Source: an uncultured Clostridia bacterium (GTDB lineage Bacteria; Bacillota; Clostridia; Oscillospirales; CAG-272). From it: a stretch of 13,077 nt of DNA. A model generated the notes under the pieces. It made no database searches and had not been told where the DNA came from. It saw only the letters and a list, made by a program, of their open reading frames with translations. The stretch spans positions 1-13,077 of the forward strand of contig CALCTA010000063.1 of NCBI GenBank assembly GCA_937893945.1. Reading direction: 5' to 3'. Below are positions 6,580-13,065 of this stretch, in pieces. The position numbers and the translations under genes are program-made. How positions within the stretch are numbered: the stretch's first letter is position 1; each line of letters begins with the position of its first letter.

Positions 6580-6619
6580 GACACGTCATCTGGGTGTTAT
6601 CCAATGACGTGTCCTTTTT
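6580..6619 (+). terminator. Intrinsic terminator after the cyclophilin gene
   Basis: GACACGTCAT (6580-6589) pairs perfectly with ATGACGTGTC (6604-6613); TGG/CCA extend it inward past a bulge. It is followed by five T (6615-6619). It closes the AraC-ymdB-mrnC-ppiB cluster. Confidence 0.85.
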
Positions 6620-6640
6620 ATAAAACCGATACACAAAACG

Positions 6641-6663
6641 GTAGGGGCGACCCTCGAACCCCC
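6641..6663. repeat. Degenerate GTAGGGG-type repeat half
   Basis: GTAGGGGCGA (6641-6650) is identical for its first nine bases to the outer end of one arm of the inverted repeat at 26-85 (reverse strand), and GGG-poor C-runs follow (CCCTCG, ACCCCCTA). It sits in the gap between two convergent genes, which is where such elements usually rest. Too short to name. Confidence 0.35.
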
Positions 6664-6697
6664 TAATACATTAAAGCATCAACTTTCCCCGAAAGGC

Positions 6698-6737
6698 AAA
6701 AAACAACGCCACTACAAGCAGTAGTGGCGCTGTTTTT
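6698..6737. terminator. Bidirectional terminator between convergent genes
   Basis: CGCCACTAC (6707-6715) pairs with GTAGTGGCG (6721-6729), loop AAGCA. A-runs on the left (6698-6703) and T-runs on the right (6733-6737) also pair in part, so a T tract follows the stem on both strands. On the minus strand it ends the leucine-rich-repeat lipoprotein gene; on the plus strand it backs up the cyclophilin terminator. Confidence 0.82.
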
Positions 6738-6745
6738 ATATTACG

Positions 6746-7672
6746 TCAAGACTTAAAAATAGTTCCGTCAACGTTGTAAATAATAGTTCCGTCGTTGCAG
6801 GTAACTGTCAGGAAGTTGCCGGTTTTGCCCATATCGGGAACAGCACTTCCTATCTGAGACGATGAATAAGAAACGTTAAATTTCCAATCATCCTTCTTGC
6901 CTCCGAAGGTGATCTCAGAGAGATTTTCGCATCCGTCAAAGCTATCGCCATACGAGGACATCGTAGAAGCGTTAAGCTCGACGCCTGTAAGCTTTGTGCA
7001 ACCCTTAAATGCCTTTGCTCCTAAGTTGATATTTTTCTCAGCAGAAGATACCGAGACAGCGGTCAAGGCAGTGCAACCCTCAAAGGCGGAGCTGCCAATT
7101 TTCTCAAGTGCGGAAAGATTGATAGAGGTCAGGCCTGAATTCTTGAAGGCTTCATCGCCTATCTCCGCAACAGCGGAGCCCGCTTCAAAGGAGATATTAA
7201 GGCTATCGGTGTCCGCAAACATTCTTTCGGGGATGACCGTAACGCCTGCACCGATCTTAACGTTGATGGGCTTGTCAGCAGAGGACACTCCCTTGAACAT
7301 ATCTTCTGCCTCTTCAAGAGCGGTTGCGTTGATAACAACATCCTCAAGAGCCGTACAACCCTCAAAAACAGAAGCTTCTATTTTTTTAACTGATGCGGGG
7401 ATGATGACCTTTTTAAGAGCGGTGCATCCATCGAATGCTTCACTGTCGATCTTTGTTACTGCGAGACCGTCAAAGGTCGCGGGAATGGTAGCCTCAGTTA
7501 TAGTCTTGTCTTTCACCGATACAACAACGTAAGTAGCGTCGCTTTTATCGTTTTTGGAGTAGACCTGAGCATACTTAAACACATCGTCTTCATACGAAGA
7601 TCCGCATGAAGCAAAGCAAGCAAGAGATGACAAAATCAATACACCTACAAGCAAAAGGGATAATTTTTTCAT
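6746..7672 (-). CDS. BspA-type leucine-rich-repeat lipoprotein
   Basis: 308 residues. The N-terminus has a lysine pair, a hydrophobic stretch (4-19) and a probable lipobox ending at Cys23 (FASC; Cys19 is an alternative), so it should be anchored outside the membrane. Residues about 62-255 are LRR_5/BspA-like repeats with the recurring F-x-G-C-T-x-L core at 80-86, 103-109, 197-203, 222-228 and 245-251, with looser units at 152-158 and 176-182. The tail (W263, then VTCNDGTIIYNVDG at 290-303) is the usual cap of such proteins. The role is likely surface binding or adhesion, but the ligand is unknown. It has its own strong promoter and terminators on both sides, so it is monocistronic. AAGGA is 7 bases upstream of the start. 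Confidence 0.92.
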   Translation of the reverse strand: MKKLSLLLVGVLILSSLACFASCGSSYEDDVFKYAQVYSKNDKSDATYVVVSVKDKTITEATIPATFDGLAVTKIDSEAFDGCTALKKVIIPASVKKIEASVFEGCTALEDVVINATALEEAEDMFKGVSSADKPINVKIGAGVTVIPERMFADTDSLNISFEAGSAVAEIGDEAFKNSGLTSINLSALEKIGSSAFEGCTALTAVSVSSAEKNINLGAKAFKGCTKLTGVELNASTMSSYGDSFDGCENLSEITFGGKKDDWKFNVSYSSSQIGSAVPDMGKTGNFLTVTCNDGTIIYNVDGTIFKS

Positions 7673-7743
7673 AACTGTTCCTTCTTTCTTAAATTATATT
7701 TTGAAAGAGCAAATACAGCTTTTGCAGCACGTCTTCCAAAGTC

Positions 7744-7772
7744 ATTATATCACCATTTCCAAGCTTTGTCAA
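7744..7772 (-). promoter_or_regulatory. Consensus sigma-A promoter of the LRR lipoprotein gene
   Basis: On the minus strand TTGACA (7767-7772) and TATAAT (7744-7749), both perfect, with exactly 17 bases between. This gives a leader of roughly 65 bases before the gene at 7672. No clear operator or riboswitch is visible in the leader. Confidence 0.87.
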
Positions 7773-7793
7773 GCACTTGACACGCTCAAAAGC

Positions 7794-7826
7794 AAAAAGA
7801 TCTGTACTCGTTTGAGTACAGATCTT
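7794..7826 (-). terminator. Terminator of the glycan/RNase operon
   Basis: A perfect 13-bp stem, AAGATCTGTACTC (7797-7809) with GAGTACAGATCTT (7814-7826), loop GTTT. On the minus strand it runs into TTTTT, just five bases past the stop of the RNase lipoprotein gene, and separates that operon from the LRR gene promoter. Confidence 0.88.
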
Positions 7827-7830
7827 CTGA

Positions 7831-9003
7831 TTATAAAGAAAAACATCTTCTTTCAAGAAATGCGATATCGACCACGATGATACAGATAGATTCTACCTTA
7901 CCCATCGGCACGAGCTCGGCTCTTGCCGTAGCAACGTAAGGCGTGGGATTATAGTGCGTCTTGCTCGATATAGTTCCGCCGCCCGTGATATTGCCGAACA
8001 TCTCGCCCCAACCACCCTCGTAATTCAGATATTCCTGGAAATCGTTGTAGTGGTTGTAGGTGTAAAACAGATACTTCTCGTTCGTATCGATGATCTTGTC
8101 TCCGTTGGCGTCAAATCTGCTATAGACTATCCTCGCCGCTCCCCTCTCTATCCTGCTTCCATTATTGTAAATAGCGGCAGTATACTTAGGATCGCAATCG
8201 GTTCCCGTAGTACCGATATCTATCTCATAATAGCGAAGACTTCCGCCGCATCCGCTGATGTCGGGAAGCTCGGGCTCATATGGGTACTTTGTTGTACTTC
8301 CGCTAAAGGCGGTGTGATTGACTCTAAGGTATTTGCCCCATATACTGCTATAAGGCTTTGCCTTTTTATTAGCGTCGTAGTTTGCGGGCACGTCGCCAAA
8401 GGCAAATACGTATGCCGCAACCTCCTCAAGCGTTATATAAGCGCCACCCCGATAGACACGGTTGACTATCTCGCCCTCGGAATTTACTATGTAATAAGCA
8501 TTGCCGTCCTCGGAATAGATCGCCGAGGTATTTCTGACGAAAAGTCCGTCCTTCTTAGGACGCTCGTCGGCTATGCTCGGCTTCTGATCCTGATCGCTTA
8601 TATCACCCGACATCAGTCCGTGAAGCGAGCGATAGTAGGAATCCCAATAGCTCTCGGCAGGCTCGTAGCTTGCGTAAAAGCGTGCTACGTCAACGCTCGC
8701 GTAAGGGTCGCTCTCGGGCTTGGGCGCTTCCTCGGGAAGCTTTATGGGCTCGTCGTCCTTTATTTCCTCATCAGTAGGCTTCTCGGTGGGAACCTCGGTC
8801 GGCTCATCTGTCGGTTCGTCTGTCGGCGCATCTGTCGGCTCGTTAGTGTCCTTTACGGTGCTGTCTGTAAAATCCTGCGTAGGCCTGCTGACGTCGTCGG
8901 TCAACAACGGCTCACCCGGCTGCAAAAGGTTGCAGGAGCAAAGCACCACACTTATAAGCAAGCAAAGGCAGATCAGCCTTGATATTCGTCCTTGAAACTT
9001 CAT
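7831..9003 (-). CDS. Lipid-anchored barnase-type ribonuclease with an EF-hand loop insertion
   Basis: 390 residues. A lipoprotein signal peptide ends at Cys24 (LCSC). A Thr/Pro/acid-rich linker follows (about 53-100, with PTDEP-type repeats), then a region of unknown fold (101-185) and a guanyl-specific RNase domain (about 186-326). The match to barnase is motif by motif: EEVAAY (193-198) and VPANY (205-209) for the helix and L-P-x-N-Y; YYEIDI (258-263) with Glu260 for Glu73; RGAARIVYS (287-295) with Arg287 and Arg291 for Arg83 and Arg87; YLFYTYNHYNDF (311-322) with His318 for His102. Asp298, Asn300, Asp302, Asp306 and Glu309 form a canonical 12-residue EF-hand loop between the Arg and His strands, absent in barnase. 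Cys252 and Cys270 may form a disulfide. The last 65 residues are unassigned. No barstar gene is in the window. Last gene of the operon. The barnase assignment is by eye. Confidence 0.82.
   Translation of the reverse strand: MKFQGRISRLICLCLLISVVLCSCNLLQPGEPLLTDDVSRPTQDFTDSTVKDTNEPTDAPTDEPTDEPTEVPTEKPTDEEIKDDEPIKLPEEAPKPESDPYASVDVARFYASYEPAESYWDSYYRSLHGLMSGDISDQDQKPSIADERPKKDGLFVRNTSAIYSEDGNAYYIVNSEGEIVNRVYRGGAYITLEEVAAYVFAFGDVPANYDANKKAKPYSSIWGKYLRVNHTAFSGSTTKYPYEPELPDISGCGGSLRYYEIDIGTTGTDCDPKYTAAIYNNGSRIERGAARIVYSRFDANGDKIIDTNEKYLFYTYNHYNDFQEYLNYEGGWGEMFGNITGGGTISSKTHYNPTPYVATARAELVPMGKVESICIIVVDIAFLERRCFSL
8767..8844 (-). repeat. In-gene repeat coding the Thr-Pro-acidic linker
   Basis: Encodes residues 54-79 of the RNase lipoprotein, built from repeats of P-T-[DE]-[EAKV] (for example PTDEPTDEPTEVPTEKPTDE). 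The DNA shows near-tandem 12-base units around 8798-8843. Such linkers hold a catalytic domain away from the membrane and can change length by slippage. Confidence 0.75.
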
Positions 9004-9032
9004 ACTTTCTCCAAACGGTTAAATTTTAGTAT

Positions 9033-9677
9033 TCAGACGCTCTCTACAGTCTTTTTCACTATATCGGCGTAGTCGCCAAGGTCAAGCGGCTCGGTGGTCT
9101 TGGGATACTCTCCGAACACAGTCTTGTAGTGGGACAGAGCCGCTACCGAGCTGCCAAAGAGAGACGGATGCGAGCGATCCTCGGTGTAAAGCTCGGCGTC
9201 GCTCTCGCTAAGGAGCGCCTTGAAGCACTCACCCACTCTTGAAAGTTCCGTGCCGTTCAGCTCGGCGCACTTTACGTAAGAGCCAATAATATCCTCGAAC
9301 ATCTGCTCGCTCGTCCAGAAATGCTCATCAAGCGTTTTGCTTCCGGTCTTTCTTCCCCAAGTCTCGTAAAGGATAGTTCTGTCCGCGCCCACAAGAGCCT
9401 TAAGCTCGCCTACGGCGCTGATAAATCTCTCCTCCGCAAGCAGAGGTCCGCAGCTATGCTCCTGCAAGAACAGAACGTCATAATGCTCGGTCTCGAGCAG
9501 CTCAAGGATCTTTGCGTTGTTCTCGTCGCCGCTCGCAAGGTTTTCATAAAGCTTTCTTCCGCCCTTTGTTACAGAATCCACCTCGACGTCCTTGCCGTTC
9601 GCGCGGCAGAGTTCCTCAAAAAGCTTAGGCATCTCGTGATAAAATGTATAGCTGTTGCCTATAAAAAGAATTTTCAT
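9033..9677 (-). CDS. SGNH/GDSL-type hydrolase (likely carbohydrate esterase)
   Basis: 214 residues. Block I is IGNSYTF (6-12) with catalytic Ser9; a glycine pair at 39-40 lies in block II position; LQEHS (71-75) replaces the usual block III Gly-x-Asn-Asp; block V is EDRSHPSLFGS (166-176) with catalytic Asp167 and His170. The GNSYT start and the D-x-x-H-P-S end resemble the DUF4886-like group of SGNH hydrolases. There is no signal peptide, so it should be cytoplasmic. Next to two glycosidases, removal of acetyl or similar esters from oligosaccharides is a reasonable guess. The start follows AAGGAG, 12 bases after the preceding gene's stop. Confidence 0.85.
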   Translation of the reverse strand: MKILFIGNSYTFYHEMPKLFEELCRANGKDVEVDSVTKGGRKLYENLASGDENNAKILELLETEHYDVLFLQEHSCGPLLAEERFISAVGELKALVGADRTILYETWGRKTGSKTLDEHFWTSEQMFEDIIGSYVKCAELNGTELSRVGECFKALLSESDAELYTEDRSHPSLFGSSVAALSHYKTVFGEYPKTTEPLDLGDYADIVKKTVESV

Positions 9678-9689
9678 TTTTGTCTCTCC

Positions 9690-10772
9690 TTATCTTCCCT
9701 CGTCTGCCGCACACTTGTTGAAGCGCTCGATAAGCGCTATCTCACGCGGATTGTAGGGACGAAGATTAGGACGGAAGAGGTCGTGCTGCCACTTGGTAAA
9801 GTCGTATCCACGGTCTTCGCCTCTGTCCCATTCCTCCCACATATTAGGCCACGGCTCGTGAGTCTGCGTCTTGCCGACTACAAAGCCCCAGCAGTAGTTA
9901 CTTACGTTTGTTATGTAGAGCAGAGGATAAACTTCTTCGATAGTGTTGTGGTTGATGCGGTGCAGCCATTCGGTGAGGAAAAGCGGACGTCCGCTCTTCT
10001 GGTGGAAGCGTATCTCGCGCACAAGCTTCTCGTAGGACTGATAGCTGTGGAAGCTGATGACGTCGGAAAGCTCGAGAGCTACCTTTTCTTCCTTGGTAAC
10101 GATGCCGCCGTGGTTGACTCCGCGCCATATATCAGCGGTAAGCGGCTGAATGGGATCCTCGGCTCTTACCACGTCGAAAAGCTCGTGCATAATATCAATG
10201 CTTCTCTCGCCGATGGTGATTCCCGGCTCGTTGAGGATGTTCCAGCAGAACACTCTCTCGTCTTTCGCGTACTTTCTTACCGTCTTTCGCACCATCTCGA
10301 TATAGAGCGGGCGAAGCTCGGGGTATTCCATATAGTGCTTAGGCTCTTTCTTAAGCTCCTCCTCGGACATAGGTATTCTTCCCTGATGCTCTCCAAGGGC
10401 GTACTTCTGCTCGCCCATTGCCTTGGGAACGAAGACCTCACCTCTCGGGAGATCCTCCTCGTGAGCAAGCACTACCATTACCTTCTGACCGTACTTGCCG
10501 CAGAGGTCGATGTAGCGGTCGAATATCTCCATATAAGAGTCGGGCTCGGCGTAGTAAACGTCAAAGTTTGCCCATATACGAACCGTGTTGAAGCCTATCT
10601 TCTGACAGAGCGCAAGCTCTCTCTCGGCAGTCGCGAGCTTTTCCTCGGACTTGTAGCTCTGAAACATATCAAGGCGGTTGGTGCAGTCGCTTCCGATAAA
10701 GTTACAGCCGCGAAGCCAGCCCATACCCTCATACCAAAGGTTCGCTTCTTCCTTAGTCCACTGTCTTTTCAT
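9690..10772 (-). CDS. Clan GH-A glycoside hydrolase, GH5-like
   Basis: 360 residues forming a (beta/alpha)8 barrel of the retaining type. Early strands read GMGWLRGCNFIGS (16-28) and GFNTVRIWANF (60-70). The acid/base Glu182 is in NILNEPG (178-184), a conserved His-x-Tyr is at HSY (242-244), and the nucleophile Glu268 is in LFLTEW (264-269). Both catalytic glutamates on strands 4 and 7 are therefore present. Exact family (GH5 or a relative) and substrate cannot be told by eye. No signal peptide, so imported oligosaccharides are the probable substrate. TAAGGAG, overlapping the stop of the preceding gene, is the ribosome site, so it is tightly coupled to the phosphodiesterase gene (11 bases). 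Confidence 0.87.
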   Translation of the reverse strand: MKRQWTKEEANLWYEGMGWLRGCNFIGSDCTNRLDMFQSYKSEEKLATAERELALCQKIGFNTVRIWANFDVYYAEPDSYMEIFDRYIDLCGKYGQKVMVVLAHEEDLPRGEVFVPKAMGEQKYALGEHQGRIPMSEEELKKEPKHYMEYPELRPLYIEMVRKTVRKYAKDERVFCWNILNEPGITIGERSIDIMHELFDVVRAEDPIQPLTADIWRGVNHGGIVTKEEKVALELSDVISFHSYQSYEKLVREIRFHQKSGRPLFLTEWLHRINHNTIEEVYPLLYITNVSNYCWGFVVGKTQTHEPWPNMWEEWDRGEDRGYDFTKWQHDLFRPNLRPYNPREIALIERFNKCAADEGR

Positions 10773-10783
10773 TTCTTTTCTCC

Positions 10784-11590
10784 TTATGCGAGAGTCTTGG
10801 GATATGCCTTGTAGAGATGAACGATATTGAGGTCCTCCTCCATATCAAGACCGTGCGCGCCGCAGCCGCCGTCTATCTCGTGGCAGCCGTGGTCCATAGC
10901 AAAGCCAACGAGAGTGTCGTGATTCTTCCAATGAGTGTCTATCATAGCGCAGAACATCGCAAACGCCTCGGAGTTTGCTCTCAGCTCGCCAAGTGCCTCA
11001 ATGCTCTCGGGACCGTGCTTGTGCATGATAGAATCGTAGTTTCCGTCATAGACGACGATAACGTCATACTCGTCCTTGATGATAAGCTCTGCCGCCTTAG
11101 CGTTGATCTCCTCGATAGTGTCGTAGATGAAGTAGTCCATCTCTCTCTCAAGGAAGATAGCCGCCATACTGCAATGGTTCTCAGCAATTATAGCCACACG
11201 CTTGCCTTCTCTTATGAGAGCGTCAAAGAGTGTGTCTATCTTGATGACAGGCTTTGCGTACTTCTGAATTCCGTGAACGGCAGGCTGAGCGCCCGTGTAG
11301 AAGGTACCGAAGCATACGGGAGTAACAGAGGGCATTACGGTGCAGAAGGGCACCTCAAGCTCTGTCCACTTCTTAGCCTCAGCGCAAAGCTGGGGGTACT
11401 TCTCATATATCCACTGCGCGATAGCGTCGGGGTTGAACATAAACAGTCTGTCGGGAGTTCTACCCTCGAACTTTTCCTTAGCGTAATTGACGAGCAGCTC
11501 GTTGGGCTCATTTGCCTGCGCCGGACGCTCAACGCCCATTACCTCTGCAAGAGCGGCGCAGAGCGTGTCAAGTGATTTCTCGTTATACAT
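10784..11590 (-). CDS. Alkaline-phosphatase-superfamily phosphodiesterase/pyrophosphatase-like protein
   Basis: 268 residues. The fold is recognizable from ordered metal-site motifs: MFNPDAIA (51-58, Asp55 as first metal ligand), TVMPSVTPVCFGTFYTGAQP (84-103, Thr90 as likely nucleophile), AVHGIQKY (104-111), VVYDGNYDSIMHKHGP (179-194, Asp186 and His190), FAMDHGCHEIDGG (230-242, Asp233 and His234) and GAHGLDM (244-250, His246). This is a compact form compared with NPP-type enzymes (usually 380 or more residues). Substrate is unknown. There is no signal peptide. It lies between GH43 and GH5-like genes with 30- and 11-base gaps, so a phosphodiester- or nucleotide-linked sugar is possible, but this is inference. 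Confidence 0.78.
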   Translation of the reverse strand: MYNEKSLDTLCAALAEVMGVERPAQANEPNELLVNYAKEKFEGRTPDRLFMFNPDAIAQWIYEKYPQLCAEAKKWTELEVPFCTVMPSVTPVCFGTFYTGAQPAVHGIQKYAKPVIKIDTLFDALIREGKRVAIIAENHCSMAAIFLEREMDYFIYDTIEEINAKAAELIIKDEYDVIVVYDGNYDSIMHKHGPESIEALGELRANSEAFAMFCAMIDTHWKNHDTLVGFAMDHGCHEIDGGCGAHGLDMEEDLNIVHLYKAYPKTLA

Positions 11591-11620
11591 CTTTTTTCTC
11601 CTTGTCTTTCGTATGTATTT

Positions 11621-12529
11621 TTATTCTATTTCCTCAAAAATATCGCCGTTTCTCTCGCTAAAGCTTACCTTACCGATAACGGTGCGGCGGTCTCCGCTCG
11701 GATGCTCGGGGTCTGTCTGGATGTGGAAGGAGGTGTATATCTCTCCGTCCTTACCCGTAAAGAAAGCGTTGTGTCCCGCGCCGAAAAGCTCCTTGCGGCA
11801 GGAGAGCACGGGGTTGTTCTTGGATTTTACCCAAGGACCCATGGGAGAATCTGCGGTAGATACGCAGATAGCGTAATCGTTGGACGCGTAGTAGTTAGCC
11901 GAGTAGTTCATAACGTACTTGTCGCCAAGCTTGATAACGCAGGGGCCCTCGTTCCAGAGGCGCACCTTCTCAAGCGACATCGACTTCTTCTCAAAGTCCT
12001 CTGTAGGAGTGCTTACGAGCTTGTGCTCGCCGACTACCTCGGTAAGATCGTCGTTCATACGAACACAGTAGAGCTGACTCGTCTTGATGCCGTCAACGTA
12101 GTTCTCGCAGCAGTCTCTTGAATAGTAGAAGAAATTGCCCTCATCACAGCGAAGCACCGAGCCGTCGATGGTCGCGTAGCCGAGATCGAACATAGGCTTT
12201 CCGTGAACGTCAACGAAGGGGCCCGTGGGACTGTCGGATACCGCAACGCCAAGGCGCAGAGAGTCAAGCTCGCGGCTCTTTGCGGTGTAGTGCATTACGA
12301 ATTTGCCGTTGTGATATACTACCTCGGGTGCCCAGAAGTGCGATTTGCCCCAGGATTTGATAGCGTCGAAGCAGAATATGCCCTCCTCGCTCCAATTAAC
12401 GAGGTCGTCGCTTACCCATACGCAAAAGCCCTGACTGTAGTGGTTGCAGTCTGTAGCGTAGCAATAGTACTTGCCCTCATAGAGCAGCACCTGAGGATCT
12501 CCGATCTTTACAATGTCTGTGATTATCAT
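11621..12529 (-). CDS. Glycoside hydrolase family 43 (beta-propeller)
   Basis: 302 residues, a single five-bladed propeller without extra modules. The catalytic triad of GH43 is in place: Asp11 (IGDPQV, general base), Asp122 (ATIDGSV, pKa modulator) and Glu194 (RLWNEGP, general acid). Other hallmarks are HFWAPEVVYHNGKF (64-77) and SDSPTGPF (98-105). GH43 enzymes mostly act on arabinofuranosides or xylosides. No signal peptide, so it is likely cytoplasmic. First gene of a five-gene run; AAAGGAG lies upstream of the ATG. A possible -10 (TATAAT, minus strand, 12550-12555) is close by but has no convincing -35. Confidence 0.92.
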   Translation of the reverse strand: MIITDIVKIGDPQVLLYEGKYYCYATDCNHYSQGFCVWVSDDLVNWSEEGIFCFDAIKSWGKSHFWAPEVVYHNGKFVMHYTAKSRELDSLRLGVAVSDSPTGPFVDVHGKPMFDLGYATIDGSVLRCDEGNFFYYSRDCCENYVDGIKTSQLYCVRMNDDLTEVVGEHKLVSTPTEDFEKKSMSLEKVRLWNEGPCVIKLGDKYVMNYSANYYASNDYAICVSTADSPMGPWVKSKNNPVLSCRKELFGAGHNAFFTGKDGEIYTSFHIQTDPEHPSGDRRTVIGKVSFSERNGDIFEEIE

Positions 12530-12549
12530 TTTCTTCTCCTTTGGAATTT

Positions 12550-12555
12550 ATTATA
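12550..12555 (-). promoter_or_regulatory. Possible -10 box of the glycan/RNase operon
   Basis: The minus strand reads TATAAT here, only 20 bases before the GH43 start, in a very AT-rich 80-base gap. The hexamer 17 bases further upstream is AATAAA, not a -35. Transcription may need an activator or may start elsewhere. A small palindrome TACAGC-TCT-GCTGTA (12581-12595) lies just upstream. Confidence 0.3.
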
Positions 12556-12610
12556 ATTTTTATTTTTTGTTTTTTATTTATACAGCTCTGCTGTAAAACG
12601 GACTTTATAT

Positions 12611-12964
12611 CTAAATGTTTCCCTTTGCGGTGGTGATGGATGAGATGAGCAATTTCCGTATTTTACTGCACTTTGCAAACATATCCTTGTACTCTTCCTC
12701 GGTTATCATGTGCGTATCCTTAAATAAACCGAGCCAATAATCCGTTTCGTAACACTCTTTAAGTGCAATTTGAAACTTGTTGATAAAGTCTGCTTTGCTT
12801 GCCGCATAGTTTGCTTCGTGAATATTTGCACCGATACTTGTGCCACTCCGCAATACCTGATTTAATAATACGTTGCTTTTGCGGTTTTCTTTGATATCTG
12901 TACAGAGATTAACGATATCAACAGCAAATTGTTTTGACAAATCGACTAAAAAGTTTTCTTTCAT
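12611..12964 (-). CDS. Four-helix-bundle protein (S23/TIGR02436, Avd-like)
   Basis: 117 residues, mostly helical, with the family signature LRSGTSIGANIHEANYA (38-54), then a second helix with FINKFQIALKECYETDYWL (60-78) and a final helix to the end. The family occurs in rRNA intervening sequences and as free-standing genes and is related to the Avd accessory protein of diversity-generating retroelements; no reverse transcriptase or rRNA is in this window. The start at MKENF is chosen because GGAG lies 7 bases upstream; an in-frame ATG further up (13006) would begin inside the repeat array. Same strand as the GH43 operon, 81 bases away. Confidence 0.88.
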   Translation of the reverse strand: MKENFLVDLSKQFAVDIVNLCTDIKENRKSNVLLNQVLRSGTSIGANIHEANYAASKADFINKFQIALKECYETDYWLGLFKDTHMITEEEYKDMFAKCSKIRKLLISSITTAKGNI

Positions 12965-12981
12965 TGTAAACTCCAATTTAG

Positions 12982-13065
12982 AATGATTTGACGGCATCGC
13001 CGTCATGAATTGATGCTATCGCATCATGATTTCTCGCTTCGCTCCATGAATTGAATTGCAACCCT
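12982..13065. repeat. Tandem 20-21 bp units with varying palindromic cores
   Basis: Units start with (C)ATGA(A)TT at about 12983, 13004, 13025 and 13045. Their cores differ: TGACGGC-ATC-GCCGTCA (12989-13005), TGATGC-TATC-GCATCA (13011-13026), CTCGCTTCGCTC (13033-13044), then a decayed unit. CATGAATTGA is an exact direct repeat at 13004-13013 and 13045-13054. The array abuts the start of the four-helix-bundle gene and may continue past the window edge. Confidence 0.7.

Noticed and set aside
7831..7890. Frameshift at the C-terminus of the RNase lipoprotein
   Set aside because: The extra 65 residues past the RNase domain are in frame, with normal codon use, and end just before the terminator; there is no evidence of a broken gene.
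9321..10814. Long open frame (497 codons) on the plus strand
   Set aside because: It is antisense to the SGNH and GH5-like genes, has no family motifs and no ribosome site, and mirrors their codon bias. The same holds for open frames at 729-1550, 5675-6634, 7954-8982 and 10817-11575.
12581..12595. Hairpin TACAGC-TCT-GCTGTA as terminator of the four-helix-bundle gene
   Set aside because: On the minus strand it is followed by A-rich, not T-rich, sequence, and the stem is only six pairs.
12965..13006. Upstream ATG for the four-helix-bundle gene
   Set aside because: It would begin within the palindromic repeat array and lacks a ribosome site, whereas the ATG at 12964 has GGAG 7 bases upstream.
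12982..13065. CRISPR array
   Set aside because: Units are only 20-21 bases with no separate unique spacers of 30 or more bases, and no cas genes are present.
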